A stretch of 64,000 nt of DNA from Vescimonas sanitatis (GTDB lineage Bacteria; Bacillota; Clostridia; Oscillospirales; Oscillospiraceae), in NCBI RefSeq assembly GCF_049060325.1, contig NZ_JBMGPW010000001.1, positions 124,001 through 188,000 of the forward strand, in the 5' to 3' direction. Under the pieces are notes generated by a model, which had not been told where the DNA came from, ran no database searches, and saw only the letters and a list, made by a program, of their open reading frames with translations. Positions 24,377-32,165 of the stretch are shown piece by piece; position 1 is the first letter of the stretch, and each line of letters starts with the position of its first letter. The position numbers were made by a program, and so were the translations under genes.

Positions 24377-26188
24377 ATGGCTTTTGACTTTAAAAACGGT
24401 TCCTACACCGACGATGCCGGGCGCACGGTCCTTGATCCTGCTGTTTACAAGGACTGGCAGATCGGTGCGGCGGCGGAGCAGGCCCTGCCCCCGGTGGACT
24501 GGTTCCGCCAGAAGCTGGGTCTGCTGCCAGAGGAGCTGCTGCCCTATGGCAAGACCCCCAAGCTGGACTTTCTGCGGATCATGGAGCGCCTGAAGGACCG
24601 GCCGGACGGCAAGTATATTGAGGTAACGGCCATTACCCCAACGCCCCTGGGCGAGGGGAAGTCTACTACGTCTTTGGGCCTGATCGAGGGACTGGGACGT
24701 CTGGGCGCCAACGTGGGCGGCTGTCTGCGCCAGCCTTCCGGCGGCCCCACCATGAACGTAAAGGGCACTGCCGCCGGCGGCGGGAACGCCCTGCTCATTC
24801 CCATGACGGAGTTCTCCCTGGGCCTGACCGGCGATATCAACGACATCATGAACGCCCACAATCTGGCTATGACCGCCCTGAATGCCCGTATGCAGCATGA
24901 GCGCAATTATGACGACGAGACGTTGGCCAAACGCGGCCTGCGGCGGCTGGATATCGATCCGGAGCGCGTACAGTGGAGCTTTGTGCTGGATTTCTGCTGC
25001 CAGGCCCTGCGGAAAATGCGTATCGGCCTTGGTGAGGGGAAGATGGACGGCTATCCCATGGACACCTGCGCCAACATCGCCGTCAGCTCTGAGCTGATGG
25101 CTATCCTCTCCGTGGCCCGGGATCTGGAGGACCTGCGCCGGCGCATCGGCAGCATCGTGCTGGCCTATGACAAGCAGGGAAGGCCCGTTACCACCGAAGA
25201 CCTGGAGGTGGCCGGGGCCATGACTGCCTGGATGCGGAACACCATCAACCCCACGCTGTGCTACACGGTGGAGCATCAGCCGGTGCTGGTCCACGCGGGG
25301 CCCTTTGCCAACATCGCCATCGGCCAGTCCTCGGTCATCGGCGACCGCCTGGGGCTGAAGCTGTTTGATTACCATGTCACCGAGTCCGGCTTCGCCGCCG
25401 ACATCGGCTTCGAAAAGTTCTGGAATGTCAAGTGCCGCCTGTCCGGGCTGAAGCCGGACGTGTCGGTGCTGGTGGCTACCGTCCGCGCCCTGAAGATGCA
25501 CGGCGGCGGCCCGGAGGTAGTGCCCGGCCGCCCCCTGCCGGAGGCGTATACACGGGAGGATCTCGCCCTGCTGGAGGCAGGCTGCGCCAATCTGCTGCAC
25601 CACGCGGCCACCATCCGCAAATCCGGCGTCACCCCTGTGGTGTGCATCAACAAGTTCTGTACCGATACCGACGCGGAGCTGGAGTTGGTGCGCCGTATCT
25701 GCGCGGAGAACGGCCTGCGCTGCGCCGTGTCCGATCACTGGCGCTATGGCGGTGCTGGCGCCGAAGAGCTGGCCCGCGCGGTCATGGCTGCCTGCGACGA
25801 GCCCTCGGCGCTGCAATTCCTCTACCCGGACGATATGCCTCTGCGTGAGAGGGTGGAGCGCATCGCCCGGGAGGTCTACGGTGCCGACGGGGTGGACTGG
25901 TCGCCGCTGGCGCTGGAAAAGGCGGTGCGGTTCGAGTCCGACCCCAGGTACGCCGACTACTGCACCATGATGGTCAAGACGCACCTGTCCCTGTCCCACG
26001 ACCCGGCCCGAAAGGGCGTGCCTACCGGATGGCGTCTGCCGGTGCGGGATGTGCTGGAGTACAGCGGCGCCCGGTTCCTTTGCCCCGTGGCCGGCAGCAT
26101 CTCTATGATGCCCGGTACCGGCTCCGACCCGGCCTACCGCCGCATCGACGTGGACACCGCCACCGGCGCTGTCCGCGGTCTGTTTTAA
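24377..26188 (+). CDS. fhs: Formate-tetrahydrofolate ligase
   Basis: The enzyme makes 10-formyl-THF from formate, THF and ATP, the entry of formate into one-carbon metabolism and the methyl branch of the Wood-Ljungdahl pathway. ATG 24377 follows AAGGAGGG; an earlier in-frame ATG at 24356 lies upstream of that site. The 603 residues contain the ATP loop TPTPLGEGKST, the QPSGGPTMNVKGTAAGGG segment and a C terminus with ISMMPGTGSDPAYR. It is about 45 residues longer than the usual 556-560, mostly N-terminal and internal extension. It leads a six-gene operon. Confidence 0.96.
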   Translation: MAFDFKNGSYTDDAGRTVLDPAVYKDWQIGAAAEQALPPVDWFRQKLGLLPEELLPYGKTPKLDFLRIMERLKDRPDGKYIEVTAITPTPLGEGKSTTSLGLIEGLGRLGANVGGCLRQPSGGPTMNVKGTAAGGGNALLIPMTEFSLGLTGDINDIMNAHNLAMTALNARMQHERNYDDETLAKRGLRRLDIDPERVQWSFVLDFCCQALRKMRIGLGEGKMDGYPMDTCANIAVSSELMAILSVARDLEDLRRRIGSIVLAYDKQGRPVTTEDLEVAGAMTAWMRNTINPTLCYTVEHQPVLVHAGPFANIAIGQSSVIGDRLGLKLFDYHVTESGFAADIGFEKFWNVKCRLSGLKPDVSVLVATVRALKMHGGGPEVVPGRPLPEAYTREDLALLEAGCANLLHHAATIRKSGVTPVVCINKFCTDTDAELELVRRICAENGLRCAVSDHWRYGGAGAEELARAVMAACDEPSALQFLYPDDMPLRERVERIAREVYGADGVDWSPLALEKAVRFESDPRYADYCTMMVKTHLSLSHDPARKGVPTGWRLPVRDVLEYSGARFLCPVAGSISMMPGTGSDPAYRRIDVDTATGAVRGLF

Positions 26189-26198
26189 GGAGGGCGCT

Positions 26199-26816
26199 AT
26201 GGACGATACCAACAAGACCTGCCGCGAATTTGTGGCCGCGCTTGCCTCGTCAGCACCGACGCCCGGCGGCGGCGGTGCCGCCGCACTGTGCGGCGCTGTC
26301 GGCGCGGCCCTGTGCGGCATGGTAGCCAGCCTGACCACCGGAAAAAAGAAGTACGCCGACGTGGAAAGCGAGATACAGCAATTGCTGAAAAGCACAAACA
26401 CTTTACATGACAAACTGCTGGACCAGGTCCGCGCGGACGCGGAGGGCTTTCAGCCTCTCAGCCGCGCCTACGCCATTCCCAGGGAGGATCCCACCCGTGC
26501 GGCGGTGCTGCAAAGCGCTGCTGAGACGGCCTGCACCGCGCCGCTGGAGATCATGGCTCTGTGTGCCGCGGCCCTGTCCGCCGCCGGACGTCTGGCGGAG
26601 ATCGGATCCCGGCTGGCGGTGTCCGATGCCGGCTGTGCCGCCGCCATACTGCGCGGTGCGCTGGAGGCCGCGGCCCTGAACGTGCTGGTCAATACAAAGA
26701 CTATGACTGATCGGTCGGCGGCCGACCATCTGAACGCCCGGTGCTTCGCCCTGCTGGATCAGGGCAGGATCGACGGCGAACGTGTTTTCTGCGCGGTGCG
26801 CGATCAACTTGTCTGA
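26199..26816 (+). CDS. fchA: Methenyltetrahydrofolate cyclohydrolase (FTCD cyclodeaminase-like family)
   Basis: The 205-residue protein is a stand-alone homologue of the C-terminal domain of formiminotransferase-cyclodeaminase: PTPGGGGAAALCGAVGAALCGMVASLTTGKKKY, then helices with ALNVLVNTKTM. In acetogens and purinolytic Clostridia such proteins (FchA) hydrolyse 5,10-methenyl-THF to 10-formyl-THF. Position between fhs and folD supports the cyclohydrolase role rather than formimino-THF deamination, since no formiminotransferase is nearby. It starts 10 nt after fhs with AAGGAGG overlapping the fhs end. Confidence 0.88.
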   Translation: MDDTNKTCREFVAALASSAPTPGGGGAAALCGAVGAALCGMVASLTTGKKKYADVESEIQQLLKSTNTLHDKLLDQVRADAEGFQPLSRAYAIPREDPTRAAVLQSAAETACTAPLEIMALCAAALSAAGRLAEIGSRLAVSDAGCAAAILRGALEAAALNVLVNTKTMTDRSAADHLNARCFALLDQGRIDGERVFCAVRDQLV

Positions 26817-26831
26817 TAAGGAGGGACGTGC

Positions 26832-27698
26832 ATGGCCGTTCTGCTGACCGGAAAGCCTGTGGCGGATGCGATCTCCGCCGATATCCGTGCCCGGGCCGAG
26901 GCGCTGCTGTCAAAGGGTGTCCAGCCCCGTTTGGTTCTCCTGCGCTGCGGCGATAACGAGGCCGACGGTGCGTACATACGCGGCGCCGTGAAGCGCGCTG
27001 CGCTTTGCGGTGTGGCCGCGGAGCTACGCACCCTGCCCGCGGATGCCTCCGCCGATGTGGTGGCGGAAGCTATCGACGCCGTCAACCGTGACCCTGCCGT
27101 TCACGGCTGCCTGCTGCTGCGGCCTCTGCCGCCCCATCTGCGAGGGGAGGAGAGCGATCTCTGTGCCCGCCTGGCGCCGGACAAGGACGTGGACGGTATG
27201 ACGCCCGAGAGCGCTGCCGCCGTGTTCACCGGACAGGGGAGAGGTTTCGCCCCCTGCACCGCCCAGGCCTGTATGGCGCTGCTGCGCCACTACGGCATTG
27301 CCCCCTGCGGCAGGCACGCTGTGGTCATCGGCCGTTCCCCGGTGGTAGGCCGTCCGGTGTCCATGCTGCTCCTGCGGGAGAACGCCACCGTCACCGTTTG
27401 CCATACAAAGACACCGGATACGGCGGCGCTGACCCGCCAGGCGGATATTATCATCACCGCCGCCGGTGCGGTCAACAGCCTGACCGCCGCCCATGTCCGA
27501 CCAGGCCAGACCGTGCTGGATGTGTCCATGAACTGGAACGGTACCGCCCTCTGCGGCGACGCGGACTTTCCGGCGGTGTCGTCCATCGTGGATGCCATCA
27601 CGCCTGTGCCCGGCGGCGTAGGGGCTGTCACCTCCGCGGTGCTGATGGCCCATACCGTCCGCGCGGCGGAATATCTGACAGGGGAGGGCGGCGCATGA
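26832..27698 (+). CDS. folD: Methylenetetrahydrofolate dehydrogenase (FolD family, cyclohydrolase residues missing)
   Basis: The 288-residue FolD-fold protein should interconvert methylene- and methenyl-THF with NAD(P). The substrate tyrosine (Tyr48 in AYIRGAVK), DVDG aspartate (Asp121), GRSPVVGRP cofactor loop and C-terminal TPVPGGVGAVT are present. The lysine expected four residues after the tyrosine is Ala52, and the glutamine normally in the VQLPLP motif is Leu96 in LLLRPLP. Those two residues are needed for the cyclohydrolase step in bifunctional FolD, so this looks like a dehydrogenase that relies on fchA next door. It starts 15 nt after fchA and overlaps focA by 4 nt. Confidence 0.92.
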   Translation: MAVLLTGKPVADAISADIRARAEALLSKGVQPRLVLLRCGDNEADGAYIRGAVKRAALCGVAAELRTLPADASADVVAEAIDAVNRDPAVHGCLLLRPLPPHLRGEESDLCARLAPDKDVDGMTPESAAAVFTGQGRGFAPCTAQACMALLRHYGIAPCGRHAVVIGRSPVVGRPVSMLLLRENATVTVCHTKTPDTAALTRQADIIITAAGAVNSLTAAHVRPGQTVLDVSMNWNGTALCGDADFPAVSSIVDAITPVPGGVGAVTSAVLMAHTVRAAEYLTGEGGA

Positions 27699-28513
27699 AC
27701 GTCTTTACTCCCGCCGAGACAGCGGCCAACTATGCTGCCGCCGGTGTCCTCAAGACCCGGCAGCCCTTTTTGAAGCTACTGCTTTTGGGCATTGCCGCCG
27801 GAGCGCTGATCGGGTTTCCGGTCTGCGTCACCAATATGGCTACCTATGCCATCACCAACGCCAGCGCGGTCCGTATCATCGCCGGCATCCTATTTGCCTT
27901 CGGCCTGGGCATCGTGGTGCTCACCGGTGCCGAGCTGTTTACCGGCAATACCCTCCTGGTCATCAGTCTGCTGGACAGGCGTGTGACCTGGGGTGCCATG
28001 CTCCGTAACTGGGGCATTGTGTATCTGGGCAATTTCCTCGGCGCGCTGGCCCTGAGCTGGGTCTGCGCCCGCTTCGGCTGGCTGGACGCGGGAGACGGCG
28101 CGCTGGGCGCTTATACCGTGCAGCTGGCGGTAGGGAAGATGACCATGCCCTTCGGCAAGGCCTTCTTCATGGGCGTGCTGTGCAACATTCTCGTCACGGT
28201 CGCCGTGCTGGCGAGCCTGTCCGCCAAGGATGCCGCCGGCCGTATTCTGGGCGCGTGGGCGCCAGTGATGTTCTTTGTGGTGGCCGGCTTCAGCCACTCC
28301 ATCGCCGACATGACCTACTGTGCGCTGGCCCTGTTCGGTAAGTCCGCGCCTGCCTGCGCCGCAGCGGCGCAGGCCGCCGGCGCGGACCTGTCCGTCCTGA
28401 CCTGGGGGCACTATTTCCTGGGGAATATGCTCCCCGTCACGCTGGGAAACACGGCGGGCGGCGGGCTGGTGGGCCTTGCGGCCTGGTACTGCTATCTCCG
28501 CAAGAAAGGATAA
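27695..28513 (+). CDS. focA: Formate/nitrite family channel, probably formate (FocA-like)
   Basis: ATG 27695 overlaps the folD stop (ATGA). The 272 residues carry six membrane segments and the FNT pore motifs: GFPVCVTNMATYAI, the AELFTGNTLLV loop and the NILVTVAVLAS pair, plus AGFSHSIADM with the central histidine. FNT channels form pentamers that pass formate or nitrite. Being inside the fhs operon strongly favours formate, brought in for ligation to THF or released in the reverse direction. It precedes a CmpB-like gene by 6 nt. Confidence 0.93.
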   Translation: MNVFTPAETAANYAAAGVLKTRQPFLKLLLLGIAAGALIGFPVCVTNMATYAITNASAVRIIAGILFAFGLGIVVLTGAELFTGNTLLVISLLDRRVTWGAMLRNWGIVYLGNFLGALALSWVCARFGWLDAGDGALGAYTVQLAVGKMTMPFGKAFFMGVLCNILVTVAVLASLSAKDAAGRILGAWAPVMFFVVAGFSHSIADMTYCALALFGKSAPACAAAAQAAGADLSVLTWGHYFLGNMLPVTLGNTAGGGLVGLAAWYCYLRKKG

Positions 28514-28519
28514 CGTTCC

Positions 28520-29248
28520 ATGAATATGTTTTTGACCCTGGCTTACTTATTCTTCATTGGCTCCACCCTTGGATGGGTGGCTGAGCTGCTGTACCGCCGG
28601 TTTCTCTCCGGCGCAAACCCGGAGCGTAAGTGGATCAACCCCGGCTTCTGCGTGGGGCCCTATGTGCCCCTGTACGGTTCGGGCCTCTGTATTCTTTATC
28701 TGTTGGCCTCCATCGGTGAAAAAAACGGTGTGGATACGGTGGGGGAGAAGCTGCTGCTCTTTGCGGGCATGGCCCTGAGCATGACAGCTATCGAATATAT
28801 CGCCGGTATCGTCAGCCTGAAGTTCATGCACATCCGCCTTTGGGATTACAGCAAGCAGTGGGGCAATATCCAGGGCCTGATCTGCCCGGCCTTCTCCGTC
28901 CTTTGGGCGGCGGTCAGCGCCGTGTACTACTTCTGCGTCCATCCCTATATCCTGGACGCGCTGGATTGGCTGTCCCGCAACCTGGCCTTCTCATTTGTCA
29001 TCGGCTTTTTCTTTGGCGTGTTTACCATCGATCTGGTCTATTCCGCCAAGCTGGTGTCCCGCATCCGCAAGTTCGCCGACGAGCACGACGTGGTCATCAA
29101 GGTGGAGAACCTGAAGGCCCACATTCGCCAGCGGCAGGAGGAGCGCCGCGAGAAGTACAGCTTCCTCTTTGCCTACCGCTCCCGCAGCGAGCTGCTGGAG
29201 CATCTGCGCGAGGCGCAGGAGACTTGGGAGGAAAGGCGCCGCAAGTGA
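28520..29248 (+). CDS. CmpB-type putative ABC transporter permease (membrane protein)
   Basis: The 242-residue protein has about five membrane helices in residues 1-175, followed by a charged C-terminal coiled helix (about 180-240) rich in Arg, Glu and Gln. Motifs FIGSTLGWVAELLYRR, NPGFCVGPYVPLYGSG and RLWDYSKQWGNIQGLICPAF are those of the PF06541 (ABC_trans_CmpB) family, which is common in Clostridia; its transport role is unproven. It sits in the fhs operon but no cognate ATPase is adjacent, so the link to one-carbon metabolism is only by transcription. Confidence 0.82.
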   Translation: MNMFLTLAYLFFIGSTLGWVAELLYRRFLSGANPERKWINPGFCVGPYVPLYGSGLCILYLLASIGEKNGVDTVGEKLLLFAGMALSMTAIEYIAGIVSLKFMHIRLWDYSKQWGNIQGLICPAFSVLWAAVSAVYYFCVHPYILDALDWLSRNLAFSFVIGFFFGVFTIDLVYSAKLVSRIRKFADEHDVVIKVENLKAHIRQRQEERREKYSFLFAYRSRSELLEHLREAQETWEERRRK

Positions 29249-29272
29249 TATTGCTTTACAGGAGACTGCCCG

Positions 29273-29854
29273 ATGCATATGACTGTCTTGTTTGCAAGTC
29301 CCCGTGCGGCGCATAGCAACACCCGCGCCCTGCTGGTGCCTTTTCTGGAGACGTGGCGTGCCGCCGGCCACACGGCGGAGGTGTTTTCGCTCTTTGATCT
29401 GCACATTGAGCCCTGCCGCGCCTGCCGCGGCTGTCAGGTGGACTGGGAGCATCCTGCCTGCGTTCTGGCGGATGATATGCCTGCCATATTTGATGCCGCC
29501 CTCCGCAGCGATATCCTGCTGCTGGCCGCGCCCATCCACTCCTGGTTCTGCCCCGCGCCCATGAAGGCCGCGCTGGACCGCTTCGTCTATGCGCTGAATA
29601 AGTACTACGGTCCCCGCGGCCGCGGTCCGTCTCTGCTCTCCGGCAAGTCTCTGGCCATTCTGACCACCTGCGGCTACCGGCCGGAGAAGGGCGCAGACCT
29701 GTTCATCGAGGGGATGCGCCGCTGGTGCAGGCACACCGATATGCGCTATGTAGACGCATTGACCGAGCGCCACCTGGGCTACGATCACACGTTCATGGAC
29801 GCGGAAAAGGAAGCCCGCGCCCGCGCCTTTGCCCGGTCGCTCATGCAGGCATAA
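29273..29854 (+). CDS. Flavodoxin-fold NAD(P)H-dependent FMN oxidoreductase
   Basis: The 193 residues follow the flavodoxin-like/FMN-reductase pattern: VLFASPRAAHSNTRALL is the FMN phosphate loop, PCRACRGC is a compact cysteine cluster as in iron-sulfur flavoproteins, and APIHSWFCPAPMKAALDRF binds flavin. ATG 29273 is 7 nt after AGGAGA; a second ATG two codons later is less well placed. It may be a low-potential electron carrier or reductase; its partner is unknown. It ends the operon and is followed by a strong terminator. Confidence 0.85.
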   Translation: MHMTVLFASPRAAHSNTRALLVPFLETWRAAGHTAEVFSLFDLHIEPCRACRGCQVDWEHPACVLADDMPAIFDAALRSDILLLAAPIHSWFCPAPMKAALDRFVYALNKYYGPRGRGPSLLSGKSLAILTTCGYRPEKGADLFIEGMRRWCRHTDMRYVDALTERHLGYDHTFMDAEKEARARAFARSLMQA

Positions 29855-29890
29855 AAAACGGCCTTCGGTACAATACCGAAGGCCGTTTTT
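29853..29890. terminator. Bidirectional terminator between the fhs operon and the SDR gene
   Basis: A-run, long stem AACGGCCTTCGGTA/TACCGAAGGCCGTT with a CAA loop, and T-run. Confidence 0.94.
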
Positions 29891-29893
29891 GCG

Positions 29894-30667
29894 TCAATGC
29901 AGGTCCTGCTGCTTCATCCATACATCCATGACCACGCTGTGGGGCAGCAGCTTCGTCAGCCCTGCCTGTACCCGCGCCACAAAGCCGTACTTGCACACGT
30001 CCTTGCCCCGCTTGGCGTCCCGCCAGGTGCGTGCTACAATGTCGTCCGGATCGTACATGGCCGCGTATTTCTTCACAATGGGCGTCTCATCCGACTTGAT
30101 GGCCCGGTCAAAGAACGCCGTCTTTGTCCAGAAGGGGCACACCGCCATAACGCCGATGCCGCGGCTTTTCAGCTCCCGGTTCAGCGCCCGGCTGAAGCTC
30201 AGCACAAAGGCCTTTGTGGCACCGTAGATATCGATATAGGGGATGGGTTGAAAGGCCGCCACGGAGGCGATGTTGATGATCTGGCTGCCCCGGGGCATAT
30301 AGGGTGCGGTGATCTGGCACATGGCCACCACCGCCTGGCAGTTCAGGTCCGTCATGTTCAGATTTACCGCCAGCGGCGTGTCAAGCACGGCGCTGAACTT
30401 GCCGTAGCCGCTGCAATTCATCAGCAGGCCCACCTCCACCGGTGTCTCGGCCAGTGCCGCGGCATATACATCGAAGCTGCTGCGGTCCGTCAGGTCCAGC
30501 GCCAGCACGCGGACGGGGAAGGGGACCGTGGCGCGCAGGGCCTCCAGCTGTGCCTCATGCCGCGCGATGACCCACACCTCGTCAAAGGTGCCGTACCGGT
30601 CCACCGTCTCGGCGAACCGTTTGCCCATGCCGCTGGACGCGCCTGTGATCACTGCGATCTTCTTCAT
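29894..30667 (-). CDS. Short-chain dehydrogenase/reductase
   Basis: The 257-residue SDR has the NAD(P) loop TGASSGMGKR, the structural NCSGYG motif and the catalytic YGATK with the upstream Ser in NIASVAAF. The C-terminal part is basic and includes a short hydrophobic piece (AGLTKLLPHSVVMDVW), as in SDRs that act on lipids or hydrophobic substrates. Substrate is not predictable. It is monocistronic, with its own promoter and a shared terminator. Confidence 0.9.
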   Translation of the reverse strand: MKKIAVITGASSGMGKRFAETVDRYGTFDEVWVIARHEAQLEALRATVPFPVRVLALDLTDRSSFDVYAAALAETPVEVGLLMNCSGYGKFSAVLDTPLAVNLNMTDLNCQAVVAMCQITAPYMPRGSQIINIASVAAFQPIPYIDIYGATKAFVLSFSRALNRELKSRGIGVMAVCPFWTKTAFFDRAIKSDETPIVKKYAAMYDPDDIVARTWRDAKRGKDVCKYGFVARVQAGLTKLLPHSVVMDVWMKQQDLH

Positions 30668-30698
30668 ACGATAGCCCTCCCGGTCTTGTTATATCCCT

Positions 30699-30727
30699 AC
30701 TGTATCCCATTTTTTGGCTGCCGTCAA
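30699..30727 (-). promoter_or_regulatory. Promoter of the SDR gene
   Basis: On the minus strand TTGACG (30727-30722), 17-bp spacer, TACAGT (30704-30699), about 30 bp before the start codon. Confidence 0.6.
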
Positions 30728-30750
30728 CCGGTTTTCCCCGCCCGCGGCAC

Positions 30751-30780
30751 AAAAAAAGAACACGCCTTACGGCGTGTTCT
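30751..30780 (-). terminator. Terminator of the small membrane protein gene
   Basis: On the minus strand AGAACACGCC, GTAA loop, GGCGTGTTCT and seven T residues, 14 nt after the stop codon. Confidence 0.93.
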
Positions 30781-30794
30781 CTCGGCGCTTTCGG

Positions 30795-31019
30795 TTACGC
30801 GGCGGCGTGTGCGGGCTTGTTCTCGTGCTTCTCCTCGCGGCTGCGCTCCAGCAGCAGCGCGCGGGTGGTGGAAGCGGTGAACACCACAGCCCAGAACAGG
30901 GTGACATACTCGCCGATCAGGCGCATACCCGCCTCGGGAGCCGTCATCAAAAAGGCGGACGCGATGACCAGCACCAGGGAAACAACGGCGATAGCGACGT
31001 GCGTAGAAATGTTTTTCAT
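30795..31019 (-). CDS. Small two-helix membrane protein of unknown function
   Basis: A 74-residue protein with two hydrophobic segments (HVAIAVVSLVLVIASAFLM and IGEYVTLFWAVVFTASTT) and a charged, His/Lys/Ala-rich C terminus. The start is well supported by AAGGAGG upstream. It has a strong dedicated terminator, which favours a real gene. It is divergent from the LysR regulator at 31185, a layout in which LysR regulators often control the divergent gene. No family recognised. Confidence 0.72.
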   Translation of the reverse strand: MKNISTHVAIAVVSLVLVIASAFLMTAPEAGMRLIGEYVTLFWAVVFTASTTRALLLERSREEKHENKPAHAAA

Positions 31020-31078
31020 GGTAACATCCTCCTTGAAAAATTTTATGTGAGTTTTGTTGTTTTTTTGGTTTCAGGCTC

Positions 31079-31107
31079 TTGCCTTCCTGTTGATGCTATA
31101 GTAGAAT
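31079..31107 (+). promoter_or_regulatory. Promoter of the buk-linked LysR gene
   Basis: TTGCCT (31079-31084), 17-bp spacer, TAGAAT (31102-31107). Confidence 0.55.
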
Positions 31108-31118
31108 ATTTCACAGGA

Positions 31119-31136
31119 AAAGTAAAGCTGTACTTT
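31119..31136. promoter_or_regulatory. Inverted repeat upstream of the LysR gene, candidate operator
   Basis: AAAGTA, 6-bp spacer, TACTTT, just downstream of the LysR -10 box and between the divergent start codons. Fits autoregulation, not proven. Confidence 0.4.
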
Positions 31137-31184
31137 GTTATAGTGCTTGTTAGAAATACTAATAGCTTGGAAGGAGGAAAAACC

Positions 31185-32063
31185 ATGGAGACCGCCCGCT
31201 GCCGCGCCTTTCTGGCCGCTGCCGAGACCGGCAGCTTTTCCCGTGCCGCCGAGATGCTGCGCTACACGCCCTCCGGCGTCAACCAGCTGGTCACCGCACT
31301 GGAGAAGGAGATCGGATTCTCTCTGTTCAGCCGCAGCACCAAGGGCGTGGCGCTCACGGCCAACGGTCAGCTGCTGCTGCCCGTTATCCGCGAGATACTT
31401 CACCAGGAGGATAAGCTTTTCGAGCTGTCCGCCCAGATGAACGGCCTGCTGATCGGCACCGTCACCATCGCCGCCTATTCCAGCATCGCCACCCATTGGC
31501 TGCCCGCTGTCATCCGGGATTTTCAGGAGAACTACCCCCACGTGGAGATCAAGCTGATGGAGGGTATCTGGCAGGAGGTGTCCCAGTGGCTGGAGGAGCG
31601 TACCGCCGATATCGGCTTCCTCAGCTATCAGGAGAATATGCCCTTCGAGTGGATCCCACTGGCCGAGGACCCCATGCTGGCGCTGCTGCCCCGGAATCAT
31701 CCTCTGGCCGGTGCCGACTGCTACCCGCTGAAGCGGTGCGAGCAGGACAGCTTCATCATGCCCGCCCTGGGCTGTGATGACGACGTGGAGGCGCTGTTTG
31801 CACGCAATCACGTTGATCCCAACATCCGCTATACCACCATCGAGAACTTTTCCGCCATGTCCATGGTGGAGCAGGGCCTGGGTGTCAGCGTGATGAACAA
31901 GCTCATCACCGAAAAGCGTATCTGCGATGTCGCCATGATCCCCATCGACCCGCCGGCCAGCATCACGTTGGGCGCGGCACTCCACTCCCGGGCGGACGCC
32001 TCGCCGGCCGTAAAGATGTTCCTGAAATACGCCGTCCGTATGCTGACAAAGAGCGCCGTCTGA
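31185..32063 (+). CDS. LysR-family transcriptional regulator (upstream of buk)
   Basis: ATG 31185 follows AAGGAGG; the frame is open much further upstream but without support. The 292 residues contain the N-terminal winged helix-turn-helix (about 1-60; FLAAAETGSFSRAAEMLRYTPSGVNQLV) and a periplasmic-binding-like effector domain (about 90-285; GTVTIAAYSSIATHWLPAVI and DIGFLSYQENMPFEW). Target genes are likely buk, 100 bp downstream, and possibly the divergent small membrane protein. The effector is unknown. A second, related LysR at 37070 shares the same N-terminal pattern. Confidence 0.93.
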   Translation: METARCRAFLAAAETGSFSRAAEMLRYTPSGVNQLVTALEKEIGFSLFSRSTKGVALTANGQLLLPVIREILHQEDKLFELSAQMNGLLIGTVTIAAYSSIATHWLPAVIRDFQENYPHVEIKLMEGIWQEVSQWLEERTADIGFLSYQENMPFEWIPLAEDPMLALLPRNHPLAGADCYPLKRCEQDSFIMPALGCDDDVEALFARNHVDPNIRYTTIENFSAMSMVEQGLGVSVMNKLITEKRICDVAMIPIDPPASITLGAALHSRADASPAVKMFLKYAVRMLTKSAV

Positions 32064-32102
32064 GCCTATCGGAAAATCTTATATCCATTCAGTGTTCCCC
32101 GC

Positions 32103-32132
32103 TTGCGGATACCCTGTGGAATAGGGTATACT
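32103..32132 (+). promoter_or_regulatory. buk promoter with embedded palindromic operator
   Basis: TTGCGG (32103-32108), 18-bp spacer, TATACT (32127-32132). The spacer contains the perfect 7-bp inverted repeat ATACCCT-N7-AGGGTAT (32109-32129), which overlaps the -10 box. Confidence 0.68.
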
Positions 32133-32165
32133 TACTTTAAATAACAAAAGGGAAGGAGTGCCCCT

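Noticed and set aside
30714..31184. Upstream extension of the LysR frame to 30714
   Set aside because: It would run through the divergent small gene and its terminator; ATG 31185 has AAGGAGG and the normal LysR N terminus.
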